Translations under genes and position numbers: made by a program
The notes under the pieces: model-generated
Told to the model about the DNA's origin: nothing
Database searches by the model: none
Seen by the model: only the letters and a program-made list of their open reading frames with translations
Source: DRPN01 sp964383915
GTDB lineage: Bacteria; Bacteroidota; Bacteroidia; Bacteroidales; VadinHA17
Direction of reading: 5' to 3'
Length of the DNA: 62,927 nt
Assembly (NCBI GenBank): GCA_964383915.1
Contig: CAYLJE010000003.1
Span: 1-62,927 of the forward strand
In this document: piece after piece, positions 1-9,453 of the stretch
Position numbering within the stretch: the stretch's first letter is position 1
How the letters are laid out: every line of letters begins with the position of its first letter

Positions 1-1238
1 GCCATGGCTTCCACAGGATTCAGGCGGGAAGCGCTGTATGCCGGGGTGTATCCGGAGACAACACCGATCACAGCCGAAATGGTAAGGCCCAAAATAATAT
101 TGCTTAAGGTTAGGGTCATATTGATATCTTCCAGATGATTCACGATCAGGGTACCGATAAAAATCAGTAATAGCCCGAGGATCCCTCCCAGCAGTGAGAG
201 AATCACAGCCTCATAAAGAAACTGTTGAAGGATAAATCCGTTCTTTGCTCCCAGGGATTTCTGGATGCCAATGATCCGTGTACGTTCTTTTACAGAAACG
301 AACATAATATTGGCAATTCCAAAACCTCCCACCAGAATAGAAAATCCTCCGATGATCCATCCTCCCAGATTCACCATTTTAAAAATGGAGTTCAGTCCCT
401 GTGAAATCATACTGGCCTGGTTGATAGAAAAATTGTTTTTTGCCGATGGTTTAATCCTGCGTATGCTTCGCAACAACCCGGTAATTTCATCTTTCAGTGC
501 TACCAGGGAGACGCCCGATTTGGCTTTGACCATAATAAAAGGGTTTAAGGAGTGGCTGCGCAGGTTAATGACATTTCTGACATAATTGACCGGGACAAAA
601 ACCACCTTATCCATACCCTGATCTCCGATACCGCCGGCCCCTTCTTTTTTAAATATACCAATGACGGTAAGCTTTCTCCCGCGGATGGATATTTTTTTTC
701 CTATAGGATCTTCGTTGTCGAAAAGGTTTTTGGATATCTCATGACCGAGAATGGCCCGGTTTTCCCCACTTTGTGCTTCAAAATCGGAGAAATACCGTCC
801 TCTCTCAATGTCAAAGGAGCGGATTTCACCGAAATTTCTTGTAGCACTAAGAAAAGAAATATTATTAACCGAGTTGTTAAGATATTGGACATTCACATTG
901 GCAGAAACCACAAAAGACATAGCTTCTGCCCGTGATGACCGGCGCTTCAGTTTTTTATATTCTTCAAGGGAGGGCTCCGGCCATCGCATGATTTCCCACC
1001 ATTTTACATCCGAGTTAAAAGACCATGGCCATTTCTGGACATAGACGATATTATTTCCCAGGGAAGAGATGCTGGTACGGATGGAGTTTTCCATCCAGTC
1101 CAGGACCGTAAATACTGAGATAATAGCAAAAATTCCAATGGTTATCCCCAGGAGAGTCAGGAAAGTACGTAGTTTATTGACCCGTATAGCCTGTATGGAA
1201 AAAAGAAAGCTTTCTTTTAAAAGCCGGAAAAAAATCAT
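1..1238 (-). CDS. ABC transporter permease, MacB/FtsX type (3' end cut by window)
   Basis: Reading the minus strand from an ATG at 1238 gives a continuous frame of 412 codons to the window edge. It has an N-terminal membrane segment (QAIRVNKLRTFLTLLGI region, about residues 15-40), a long periplasmic MacB_PCD-like domain, and a C-terminal FtsX domain with three hydrophobic segments. The FtsX domain carries the typical ERTRIIGIQKSLGA stretch and ends near NPVEAMA, so only a few residues are missing. Such proteins pair with an ATPase for lipoprotein, peptide or drug export by a mechanotransmission mechanism. The ATPase would lie to the left and is not seen, so the substrate is unknown. The family call is firm. 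Confidence 0.85.
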   Translation of the reverse strand, partial: MIFFRLLKESFLFSIQAIRVNKLRTFLTLLGITIGIFAIISVFTVLDWMENSIRTSISSLGNNIVYVQKWPWSFNSDVKWWEIMRWPEPSLEEYKKLKRRSSRAEAMSFVVSANVNVQYLNNSVNNISFLSATRNFGEIRSFDIERGRYFSDFEAQSGENRAILGHEISKNLFDNEDPIGKKISIRGRKLTVIGIFKKEGAGGIGDQGMDKVVFVPVNYVRNVINLRSHSLNPFIMVKAKSGVSLVALKDEITGLLRSIRRIKPSAKNNFSINQASMISQGLNSIFKMVNLGGWIIGGFSILVGGFGIANIMFVSVKERTRIIGIQKSLGAKNGFILQQFLYEAVILSLLGGILGLLLIFIGTLIVNHLEDINMTLTLSNIILGLTISAVIGVVSGYTPAYSASRLNPVEAM

Positions 1239-1426
1239 TATTCTTTGTTTAAGATCGAAAAATACATAAACACCGGAACATAACAAAACTCTTTTGGCGT
1301 TGAAAATATTATCATTAGGTAAGACTATCTGAATAAATTTATCTAATTTTACGGGCAAAATGATTTTCAGGGATTGGCCCTGCTTAAATAAATGATTTTT
1401 AACAGAATAAAAGCGTTGAGTAATTC

Positions 1427-2944
1427 ATGAAGAAAATTGAAAGTGCATTAATATCCGTTTATCATAAAGAAGGGATAGATGAAGTTGTCAGGGAACTTAA
1501 TGAGTTGAATGTCAGAATCTATTCTACCGGTGGCACACAAAAATATATCAGTGATCTTGGGGTTCCCGTTACCGCAGTAGAAGAAATGACCACTTATCCA
1601 TCCATTCTGGGAGGCAGGGTGAAAACATTACATCCGAAAGTTTTTGGGGGAATACTGGCACGAAGGGAAAACATACAGGATGAGGAAGATCTTAAGAAAT
1701 TTGAAATACCTGAAATTGATCTTGTGATCGTAGATTTATATCCTTTTGAAGAAGCTGTCCGGTCAGGGGCTGAGGAAGTGTCTGCTATTGAGAAAATTGA
1801 TATCGGGGGGATTGCCCTGATCAGAGCTGCTGCAAAAAATTTCCATGATATCCTGGTTGTGTCAAATAAAGGACAATACAGGCATCTTCTGGACCTGCTT
1901 GAAGAAAAAAAGGGGAAGACCACCCTGGAGGAAAGGAAACTTTTTGCTGTTGAAGCTTTCCAGGTGAGTTCACATTATGATACAAACATATTTAACTGGT
2001 TTAACCGTGGAATAGGTATCCCTGTTTTTAAACAAAGTATTCCGTCAGGGCGTAAAATGCGTTATGGAGAGAATCCTCATCAGAAAGCTTATTTCTTTGG
2101 GGAGTTTGCTAAGTGGTTCGATCAGCTTCACGGGAAGGATATCTCCTATAATAACTTGCTTGATATTGATGCTGCCGAAGGATTGATCGCTGAATTTTCG
2201 GAGACGGTTTTTGCAGTTTTTAAACATAATAATGCTTGCGGTGCTGCTGTACGGGACACATTGACGGAAGCCTGGACTGATGCACTGGCCGGTGATCCGG
2301 TGTCTGCTTTTGGAGGGATTCTGGCTACCAATCGTACGGTGGATGAAAAGACTGCAGCCGGCATGAACAAACTCTTTTTCGAAGTGGTAATTGCTTCCGG
2401 TTATACACCGGAGGCGCTGGATATATTGAAGACGAAAAAGAAAAGGATTATCCTGAAGCGTAAAAACCCCGATTTCCCTGACCATCTTTACCGGACTGCC
2501 CTGAATGGAGTATTGCTGCAGGACAGGGATACAAAAACAGAAGGTGCATCCGATATGAAACCGGTTACCCATCACAAACCGACGGGAAAAGAAATTGAAG
2601 ACATGATCTTTGCCAATATTCTCGTGAAACATTCAAAATCCAATGCTATTGTGTTGGTGAAAAACAAACAATTGTTGGGACATGGTATCGGCCAGACTTC
2701 CCGGGTGGATGCCCTGAAACAGGCAGTGGAAAAAGCACGTCGTTTTGGGTTTGATCTGCAGGGGGCGGTAATGGCCTCTGATGCATTTTTCCCTTTTGCC
2801 GATTCGGTGCAATTGGCCCATGAAGCCGGTATTACTGCCGTTATTCAACCCGGAGGATCTATCAGGGATCAGGAATCAATTGACTATTGCAATGAACATA
2901 ATGTGGCAATGGTTTTTACAGGAGTCAGACATTTTAAACATTAA
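1427..2944 (+). CDS. purH: Bifunctional AICAR transformylase / IMP cyclohydrolase
   Basis: The 505-residue product catalyses the last two steps of de novo purine synthesis: formylation of AICAR with 10-formyl-THF, then ring closure to IMP. The N-terminal MGS-like cyclohydrolase domain shows STGGT and GGRVKTLHPK. The transformylase domain shows RYGENPHQ, KHNNACG (the Lys-His catalytic region) and DPVSAFGG. The length matches the family (about 505-530). The start is ATG at 1427. The stop lies 27 bp before mreB, so purH may be read with the cell-shape operon. Confidence 0.97.
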   Translation: MKKIESALISVYHKEGIDEVVRELNELNVRIYSTGGTQKYISDLGVPVTAVEEMTTYPSILGGRVKTLHPKVFGGILARRENIQDEEDLKKFEIPEIDLVIVDLYPFEEAVRSGAEEVSAIEKIDIGGIALIRAAAKNFHDILVVSNKGQYRHLLDLLEEKKGKTTLEERKLFAVEAFQVSSHYDTNIFNWFNRGIGIPVFKQSIPSGRKMRYGENPHQKAYFFGEFAKWFDQLHGKDISYNNLLDIDAAEGLIAEFSETVFAVFKHNNACGAAVRDTLTEAWTDALAGDPVSAFGGILATNRTVDEKTAAGMNKLFFEVVIASGYTPEALDILKTKKKRIILKRKNPDFPDHLYRTALNGVLLQDRDTKTEGASDMKPVTHHKPTGKEIEDMIFANILVKHSKSNAIVLVKNKQLLGHGIGQTSRVDALKQAVEKARRFGFDLQGAVMASDAFFPFADSVQLAHEAGITAVIQPGGSIRDQESIDYCNEHNVAMVFTGVRHFKH

Positions 2945-2971
2945 GATTAAGAATTAAATACGTAAAAATTT

Positions 2972-3994
2972 ATGGGACTTTTTTCATTATTGATGCAGGA
3001 AATTGCGCTTGACCTGGGTACTGCCAATACGATTATTATTTATAACGATAAGATTTTAGTGGACGAACCGTCCATAGTGGCTATGGATAAAGCCAGTGGA
3101 AAATTAATAGCAATAGGGAAAAGAGCCCGGCAGATGCAGGGTAAAACTCCTGAACACATTAAGACCATCCGTCCGTTGCGGGATGGGGTCATTGCTGATT
3201 TTGATGCTGCCGAGTTGATGATCCGGGGAATGATAAAAATGACCAATTCCAAACCGAGATTATTTAATCCTGCCTTGCGCATAGTGGTGTGTATTCCTTC
3301 GGGGAGTACAGAGGTAGAGATTCGTGCTGTAAGGGATTCTTCCGAACATGCCGGCGGACGTGATGTGTATATGATTTACGAACCTATGGCTGCTGCCATC
3401 GGTATCGGTATTGATGTGGAAGCTCCTGAAGGAAGTATGGTTGTGGATATTGGAGGAGGAACCACGGAGATAGCCGTGATCGCCCTCGGAGGCATCGTTA
3501 CCAACAAGTCTATACGGATTGCCGGAGATGGATTTACCGCAGATATACAGGCATATATGAGACATCAGCACAATATTAAAGTGGGTGAGCGGACGGCTGA
3601 GGATATAAAAATTAATGTGGGTTCAGCCTTACCGGATTTGGATGATCCGCCACAGGATTATGTGGTCAGGGGTCCTAACCTGATGACTGCTCTGCCCATT
3701 GAAGTGCCTGTCTCTTATCAGGAAGTGGCTCACTGTCTGGATAAATCGATCTCAAAAATTGAAACAGCTATTTTAGGTGTGCTGGAACAAACTCCCCCTG
3801 AACTGTATGCTGATGTCGTTTCTCACGGGATTTATCTGGCAGGGGGGGGAGCTCTGCTGAGAGGCTTGGATAAACGTTTGACGGATAAGATTAATATCCC
3901 TTTCCATATTGCTGAAGATCCTTTACATGCTGTGGCCAGAGGCACCGGTATAGCCTTAAAAAATGTAGATGAATTTTCTTTTCTGATGAGATAA
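2972..3994 (+). CDS. mreB: Rod-shape-determining actin homologue MreB
   Basis: The 340-residue product is a cytoplasmic actin-like ATPase that polymerises under the inner membrane and steers the elongasome. Phosphate-1 motif DLGTANT is at residues 14-20. Phosphate-2 motif VVDIGGGTTE and the YEPMAAAIG segment follow, with adenosine motif LAGGGALLRG near the C terminus. The GGG codons of that last motif form an eight-G run at 3842-3849. It is the first gene of mreB-mreC-mreD-mrdA-rodA. Confidence 0.97.
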   Translation: MGLFSLLMQEIALDLGTANTIIIYNDKILVDEPSIVAMDKASGKLIAIGKRARQMQGKTPEHIKTIRPLRDGVIADFDAAELMIRGMIKMTNSKPRLFNPALRIVVCIPSGSTEVEIRAVRDSSEHAGGRDVYMIYEPMAAAIGIGIDVEAPEGSMVVDIGGGTTEIAVIALGGIVTNKSIRIAGDGFTADIQAYMRHQHNIKVGERTAEDIKINVGSALPDLDDPPQDYVVRGPNLMTALPIEVPVSYQEVAHCLDKSISKIETAILGVLEQTPPELYADVVSHGIYLAGGGALLRGLDKRLTDKINIPFHIAEDPLHAVARGTGIALKNVDEFSFLMR

Positions 3995-4016
3995 TTATAA
4001 AATCGTCGCTTGATGA

Positions 4017-4835
4017 ATGAGGTATTTATTAAAAATAATATATAAATATCATTTTTTTCTGCTTTTTCTCATGCTCGAGGCGATTGCTTTATCTATGGGT
4101 ATTCAGTATAATTTATACCAGCGTGCCCGTTTTGTGTCTCTTAGCGAAAATATCTCAGCCTATTTTAACGAATCCATTAGTTCTTTTACTGACTATTTTA
4201 ATCTTATAGAGACAAACCGGAGATTGTCACTGGAGAATGCGAAGTTGAAAAATCAGCTTCAGCGGGTTTACAGATCTGATAATCTTTTCTTTTTCGGAGA
4301 AAATGATACCCTGCACCGGCAGAAATATTTTTTTACTTCTGCCAGGGTTATTAAAAACAGCGTAAACCGGATGCATAATTATCTTACCCTTGACAAAGGA
4401 TCAGAGCAGGGGGTCCGGCCGGAGATGGGAGTGATCTGTCCCGAAGGAATTGTTGGAATTACAGCCGGCGTTACCCGCAATTTTACCTCCGTTATCTCTT
4501 TGCTAAATGTCAATTTCCATGTCAGTGCCAAACTGAAGAAAAATAATTACTTTGGGACTTTGTCCTGGGGCGGGCAGGATTACCGTAAAGCTGTGTTGCA
4601 GGATATTCCGTATCATGTTCAGATTGAGGTGGGTGATACGATTGTTACCAGCGGATACTCTGCGGTGTTCCCGGAAGGAATCATGATCGGGAAGGTTGAA
4701 AAAGCAATCATAAAGAATGGTAACTTTTATACTGTCACGGTAAGCTTATCTACGGATTTTAAGCATCTGGTCTATGTCGATGTGATAAGAAACCTTCAGA
4801 AAGAGGAACAAAATAAACTGGAAACGCATGATTAA
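4017..4835 (+). CDS. mreC: Cell-shape protein MreC
   Basis: The 272-residue protein has one N-terminal membrane anchor (about residues 12-30), a coiled coil rich in Leu, Asn and Lys (about residues 60-85), and a periplasmic beta-rich MreC domain containing TLDKGSEQGV and GTLSWGG. MreC links MreB and MreD to PBP2 and RodA. I chose ATG 4017; the nearby ATG at 4013 is in another frame. The 3' end overlaps mreD by 8 bp. Confidence 0.95.
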   Translation: MRYLLKIIYKYHFFLLFLMLEAIALSMGIQYNLYQRARFVSLSENISAYFNESISSFTDYFNLIETNRRLSLENAKLKNQLQRVYRSDNLFFFGENDTLHRQKYFFTSARVIKNSVNRMHNYLTLDKGSEQGVRPEMGVICPEGIVGITAGVTRNFTSVISLLNVNFHVSAKLKKNNYFGTLSWGGQDYRKAVLQDIPYHVQIEVGDTIVTSGYSAVFPEGIMIGKVEKAIIKNGNFYTVTVSLSTDFKHLVYVDVIRNLQKEEQNKLETHD

Positions 4836-5352
4836 TTCTCTGTTAAGAAATAGTTTCCTTTTTATAGTACTGATTCTGGTACAAATCCTGATACTGGACA
4901 ATCTGCAGTTGAGCAGTTATGCTGTTCCTTTCCTATACGTACTTTTTATTTTGATGCTCCCTTTTGAAACCCCGGGATGGGCGCTTTTATTGCTGGCTTT
5001 TGTGATGGGCTTTACTATGGACCTGTTTGAACATACTTATGGCATTCATACGGCGGCTACACTTCTCATGGCATGGTTCCGTCCGGGGGTCCTGCGGTTA
5101 ATCGCTCCAAGGGAAGGTTATGCGTCCAATACCTTGCCGGGGATCTATGACTATGGATTAGGCTGGTATCTTAAGTATGTTGTAATCCTTGTTTTTATTC
5201 ATCATTCTTTCTTGTTTTATTTTGAGGTATTTTCTTTTAAACATTTTTTTGATACTTTACTAAGGGTGATTATCAGCTCGTTATTTACTATTATACTGGT
5301 GATATTAAGTCAGTTTTTTGTCCACAAGCCTAAAGTATTTGTCAGGGAATGA
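4828..5352 (+). CDS. mreD: Rod shape-determining membrane protein MreD
   Basis: The 174-residue protein is very hydrophobic with about five membrane helices, including an N-terminal one (FLFIVLILVQILILDNL). The charged motif MGFTMDLFEHTYGIH is typical of Bacteroidota MreD. It is recognised by position as well as composition, sitting between mreC (8-bp overlap) and mrdA (ATGA overlap). Confidence 0.92.
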   Translation: MINSLLRNSFLFIVLILVQILILDNLQLSSYAVPFLYVLFILMLPFETPGWALLLLAFVMGFTMDLFEHTYGIHTAATLLMAWFRPGVLRLIAPREGYASNTLPGIYDYGLGWYLKYVVILVFIHHSFLFYFEVFSFKHFFDTLLRVIISSLFTIILVILSQFFVHKPKVFVRE

Positions 5353-7196
5353 AAGAGTATGATCAGTATGCCGGGAGGAAATATGTGATCGGAGGATTAT
5401 TGATTTTGGTGTCCTTGTTGTTCATCGGCAGGTTATTTATTATACAGATTGTGGATAAATCTTACCGGTTGAGTGCAAGCAACAATGTGTTACGGTATGT
5501 TCCCCAGTATCCTGCGAGGGGACTGATATTTGACCGGCATCATGAATTGATTGTCTCCAATGAGGCAGCCTATGATCTAATGATAGTCCCTGCGCAGGTT
5601 ACGGCGTTTGATACTGCTGAGTTTTGTAAAATTCTGAATATTCCGGTTGCTGATCTGGAGCAGGGGATTCGTCATGCTACTGATTATTCCAGACTGAAAG
5701 CCTCTGTACTGGTCAAACAACTTTCTGCCAGAACCTATGCTCTCCTGTCTGAAAAGATGTTTAAGTTTCCTGGATTTTTTGTGCAACCACGTACCATCCG
5801 GCATTATAACTACCCTATGGCCGCTCACATGCTGGGATATGTAGGGGAAGTTACGGAAGATATCATAAAAAAGAATCCTTATTATAAAATGGGGGATTAT
5901 ATTGGTGTCAGCGGGATAGAAAAATCATACGAGAAAAATTTGCGGGGCAAGAAAGGCTTTAATATTTACCTCGTGGATGTTCATAATCGTATCAAAGGGT
6001 CTTTTGAAAACGGGAGATACGATACGACAGCCGTTGTGGGCTCTGATCTGGTTGCGACATTTGACCGGAAACTGCAGGCGTATGGAAAGTCTTTGATGAA
6101 AAATAAGGCAGGCAGTATTGTTGCCATAGAGCCTTCTACAGGGGAGGTGCTATGCATGGTATCCTCTCCGGGATATGTTTCTTCCATGCTTATTGGCAGA
6201 AACCGTTCAAAATATTTCACCAAACTGGTTGCAGACACAATGAAGCCTTTGTTTAACAGGGCAATTATGGCCAGTTATCCTCCGGGATCTACTTTTAAGG
6301 TGGTGAATGCTTTGATCGGTTTGCAGGAGAGGGTTTTGTTTCCTTCTTCTATGTATTCCTGTGCTCCCGGATATTATGCCCCGGGCGTTTATATCGCGTG
6401 CCACATCCACCGGACACCGCTAGACCTGGTCGGGGCCATTCAGAATTCCTGTAATGCTTATTTCTGTAACGTTTTCCGTAATATTTTGGACAACCCAGAG
6501 TATCCATCTATATATCAAACATTTAGTATTTGGAGAAACTACCTTCAGCGTTTTGGCCTGGGACACCGTTTGGGTATCGATTTACCAAATGAACTAAATG
6601 GATTTCTGCCGGATACATCATATTACGACCATTATTATCACAAAAACGGATGGAGCTCGTTAACGTTGATATCGATGGCCATTGGACAGGGAGAACTTGG
6701 GTTAACCCCCTTGCAGATGGCCAACCTGACAGCAACCATTGCGAATAGAGGATATTATATTGTTCCTCATGTAGTGAAGGAGGTGCAGGGGAAATCCTCT
6801 GTTGATCCTGGTTTTTTGGTAAAACATAGTGTTGGGATTGACTCTTCTTATTTTTCTGTTGTGATAAAAGGAATGGATCTGGTGGTTAACGGGGAACCAG
6901 GCTCAGGCTCTACAGCCAGAATAGCCCGGATCGATGATATTCGTGTGTGCGGGAAAACAGGTACTGCTCAAAACCCGCACGGTAAAGATCATTCCATATT
7001 TATAGCATTTGCGCCAAAAAATAAACCGAAAATAGCTGTTTCTGTTTTTGTGGAAAACGGAGGATACGGAGCGACTTATGCCGCCCCTATTGCCTCGTTG
7101 ATGATAGAAAAGTATTTACACGGGAAAATTAAGCGTAACTGGCTGGAAGAATATATACGTAAAACAGATCTGATCCATGGATTACCGGAGAAGTAG
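5349..7196 (+). CDS. mrdA: Penicillin-binding protein 2 (elongasome transpeptidase)
   Basis: The 615-residue class B PBP cross-links peptidoglycan during cell elongation. It has an N-terminal membrane anchor (about residues 12-32), a dimerisation/pedestal domain with ARGLIFDR, and a transpeptidase domain. The active-site motifs are intact: STFK at residues 314-317, SCN at 367-369 and KTGT at 536-539. It overlaps mreD by 4 bp and rodA by 20 bp, which indicates translational coupling with its partner glycosyltransferase RodA. Confidence 0.96.
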   Translation: MKEYDQYAGRKYVIGGLLILVSLLFIGRLFIIQIVDKSYRLSASNNVLRYVPQYPARGLIFDRHHELIVSNEAAYDLMIVPAQVTAFDTAEFCKILNIPVADLEQGIRHATDYSRLKASVLVKQLSARTYALLSEKMFKFPGFFVQPRTIRHYNYPMAAHMLGYVGEVTEDIIKKNPYYKMGDYIGVSGIEKSYEKNLRGKKGFNIYLVDVHNRIKGSFENGRYDTTAVVGSDLVATFDRKLQAYGKSLMKNKAGSIVAIEPSTGEVLCMVSSPGYVSSMLIGRNRSKYFTKLVADTMKPLFNRAIMASYPPGSTFKVVNALIGLQERVLFPSSMYSCAPGYYAPGVYIACHIHRTPLDLVGAIQNSCNAYFCNVFRNILDNPEYPSIYQTFSIWRNYLQRFGLGHRLGIDLPNELNGFLPDTSYYDHYYHKNGWSSLTLISMAIGQGELGLTPLQMANLTATIANRGYYIVPHVVKEVQGKSSVDPGFLVKHSVGIDSSYFSVVIKGMDLVVNGEPGSGSTARIARIDDIRVCGKTGTAQNPHGKDHSIFIAFAPKNKPKIAVSVFVENGGYGATYAAPIASLMIEKYLHGKIKRNWLEEYIRKTDLIHGLPEK

Positions 7197-8604
7197 CATA
7201 CTGAGCAGGGTGGACTGGATGACGGTCATCATGTATCTGATGCTGGTGATCTTCGGTTTTGTAAATATCTATTCTTCTTCTTATCATGAGGATCATGCCC
7301 TGATTTTTGATTTTTCTCAACGGTATGGGAAACAGTTTTACTGGATTGCTACAGCTCTTCTTCTGGCCGCAGTAGTTTTTGCAATAAATACACGATTTTA
7401 TTATTTTTTTGCTTTCCCTATTTATATTCTTTCATTACTGTCATTGCTGGCCGTTCTGTTAATTGGAGCCACTATTCACGGATCAAGATCCTGGATAGCT
7501 GTTGGAGCTTTTCACATTCAGGTAGCAGAATTTGCCAAGGTGGCCACCGCACTGGCGCTGGCAAAATATTTGAGTTTTTATAACAGATCACTGACCCGGT
7601 TTAAAACACTGCTGAATGCTTCTTTGATTATTTTTATCCCGGCATCATTGATTATGCTTCAGCCGGATATGGGTTCTACTTTGATTTACCTTGCCTTTAT
7701 TCTTGTGTTATACCGTGAAGGACTTTCTTTGGGTGTCCTGATCGTCGGAGTTCTTTTTGCTTTATTATTTATACTGACCCTTGTCATGGACAAAACCCTT
7801 ATTATTTTAGGATTGCTGGTGTTGGGGTTATTTATTCATGTGATCATTGAAAAAAAAATCAGATATACCCTAACAGGCCTCGTTATTTTGCTTTTAACAG
7901 GGATTGTATTGTGGGGGTTTTCCAGGATTTTCCATCATACTTATTCTGTTTATACAGTTATTTTTCTGACAGTATTCGCCGGAGGCATTCTCTTAATACC
8001 GTTTTTTTACAAGTATAAATTGAAAAAAACAGGTTTTCTTTATTCATTACTGGTCGTCTCTATTTTGTTTACTTTTTCGGTAAATTATGTCTTTAGCAAT
8101 ATTCTTGAAGAACACCAGCGTAAAAGAATTAATATTGTGCTGGGAATCGAATCAGATCCATATGGCTGTGGGTACAATGTAAATCAGTCAGAAATAGCAA
8201 TTGGCTCCGGAGGTTTCGCAGGGAAGGGCTTTTTGCATGGAACCCAGACAAAATTCGACTTTGTTCCGGAACAAAGTACTGATTTTATTTTCTGTACGGT
8301 GGGAGAAGAGTGGGGGTTTATTGGCACTTTTCTGGTTGTTGTTTTTTATGTATTGTTTCTGCTGAGGCTGTTGTATCTGGCTGAAAGGCAACGATCGTCA
8401 TTTAACAGAATCTATGGATATTCTGTTTTTTCACTGTTTTCCGCACATGTTTTGATAAATATTGGTATGACCATTGGCTTGTTTCCTGTGATAGGAATAC
8501 CCCTGCCATTTTTTAGTTACGGAGGATCTTCCCTTTGGGCCTTTACTATTTTGTTGTTTGTTTTTTTGCGGTTAGATGCCGACCGGATGGAAATAGCTTT
8601 TTGA
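7177..8604 (+). CDS. rodA: SEDS peptidoglycan glycosyltransferase RodA
   Basis: The 475-residue polytopic membrane protein polymerises lipid II in the elongasome with PBP2. SEDS signatures are LQPDMGSTLIY, the ERQ/EEWGFIGT region and the C-terminal GIPLPFFSYGGSS. It is about 100 residues longer than E. coli RodA because of extra hydrophobic helices in the middle (about residues 185-300), as is usual in Bacteroidota. The start is ATG 7177 inside mrdA. It ends the operon 10 bp before a convergent gene. Confidence 0.95.
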   Translation: MDYRRSSILSRVDWMTVIMYLMLVIFGFVNIYSSSYHEDHALIFDFSQRYGKQFYWIATALLLAAVVFAINTRFYYFFAFPIYILSLLSLLAVLLIGATIHGSRSWIAVGAFHIQVAEFAKVATALALAKYLSFYNRSLTRFKTLLNASLIIFIPASLIMLQPDMGSTLIYLAFILVLYREGLSLGVLIVGVLFALLFILTLVMDKTLIILGLLVLGLFIHVIIEKKIRYTLTGLVILLLTGIVLWGFSRIFHHTYSVYTVIFLTVFAGGILLIPFFYKYKLKKTGFLYSLLVVSILFTFSVNYVFSNILEEHQRKRINIVLGIESDPYGCGYNVNQSEIAIGSGGFAGKGFLHGTQTKFDFVPEQSTDFIFCTVGEEWGFIGTFLVVVFYVLFLLRLLYLAERQRSSFNRIYGYSVFSLFSAHVLINIGMTIGLFPVIGIPLPFFSYGGSSLWAFTILLFVFLRLDADRMEIAF

Positions 8605-8614
8605 CAGGAATTAC

Positions 8615-9256
8615 TTATCCGCGTTTTTTTAGAACTTCGGGGAATTCTAACATAAAAACATCTGAAAGAAATAGTTTGATATCAAAAGCTGACATTACAT
8701 AATGAACGATATCAGGAAAGAAGCAGAAAAACTCTTCCCGGTATAAATCATAGTGCGTAATGAGAATACGAATAGCATCATCCGTATAATCAGGTAAGGT
8801 AGTTATCTCACTCATTTTTCTCAGCACATGTTCTATTCCCTCAATAGTGTTGTAGGCTTCCAGCCATCTGTTGAAAATGAAAGAAGGAACAATTTGTTTT
8901 ACGGCTTCAGGAAGGATATCATAATTTTCATGTAGGGTTCTATAGGTTACTTCAGCCAGTTCGGGAAGAGGAACAGATGAAATATAATCCCAGTTGGCCG
9001 AAAGAAAATGATCATAAAAAATATCAATGATGACCCCTGCATACTTATGGTAAAACGGGATAAGCCTTGCCTTACTGTCCTGGACGACGGAATGCGCATC
9101 AGTATAAGAATCAATATGGCGGTGTAAAATAATGCCTTTTTTGATTCCTTCAGGATAAAGGCTGAAATCACGCCCCTTCACATAATCCCCAATAAAATTA
9201 CCAATCCTGACCTGATCAGAATCACCAGACAGAAAGGTATGGGCCAAAAAATTCAT
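8615..9256 (-). CDS. Acyl carrier protein phosphodiesterase-like protein (AcpH / DUF479)
   Basis: The 213-residue protein matches the AcpH family, in which the E. coli enzyme removes 4'-phosphopantetheine from holo-ACP. The family opens with MNFLAHTFLS and has IGNFIGDYVKG, HRHIDSYTD and IDIFYDHFLS, the His/Asp residues that resemble an HD-type metal site. It is convergent with rodA and appears to be monocistronic. Actual ACP hydrolase activity is an inference from the family and is less certain in this phylum. Confidence 0.85.
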   Translation of the reverse strand: MNFLAHTFLSGDSDQVRIGNFIGDYVKGRDFSLYPEGIKKGIILHRHIDSYTDAHSVVQDSKARLIPFYHKYAGVIIDIFYDHFLSANWDYISSVPLPELAEVTYRTLHENYDILPEAVKQIVPSFIFNRWLEAYNTIEGIEHVLRKMSEITTLPDYTDDAIRILITHYDLYREEFFCFFPDIVHYVMSAFDIKLFLSDVFMLEFPEVLKKRG

Positions 9257-9453
9257 ATAAAATAATCTTCTTATTATTTAGACGAAAATTATGCCAAAAT
9301 GGTTGCTAATAAAATTATTTCAGTGTCTTTAAACATATTTTGTAAAATATTTATTTACAGTGCATACACATATTCCATTTTTTATTATTATTAAGGTATA
9401 TTTATACGATTATTGTATATACTATTTTTTATCTATTTAAAATTATTAGCATT

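Noticed and set aside
3842..3849. G8 run in mreB as a phase-variation site
   Set aside because: It encodes the needed GGG of the adenosine motif in an essential-type gene; switching off would not be useful.
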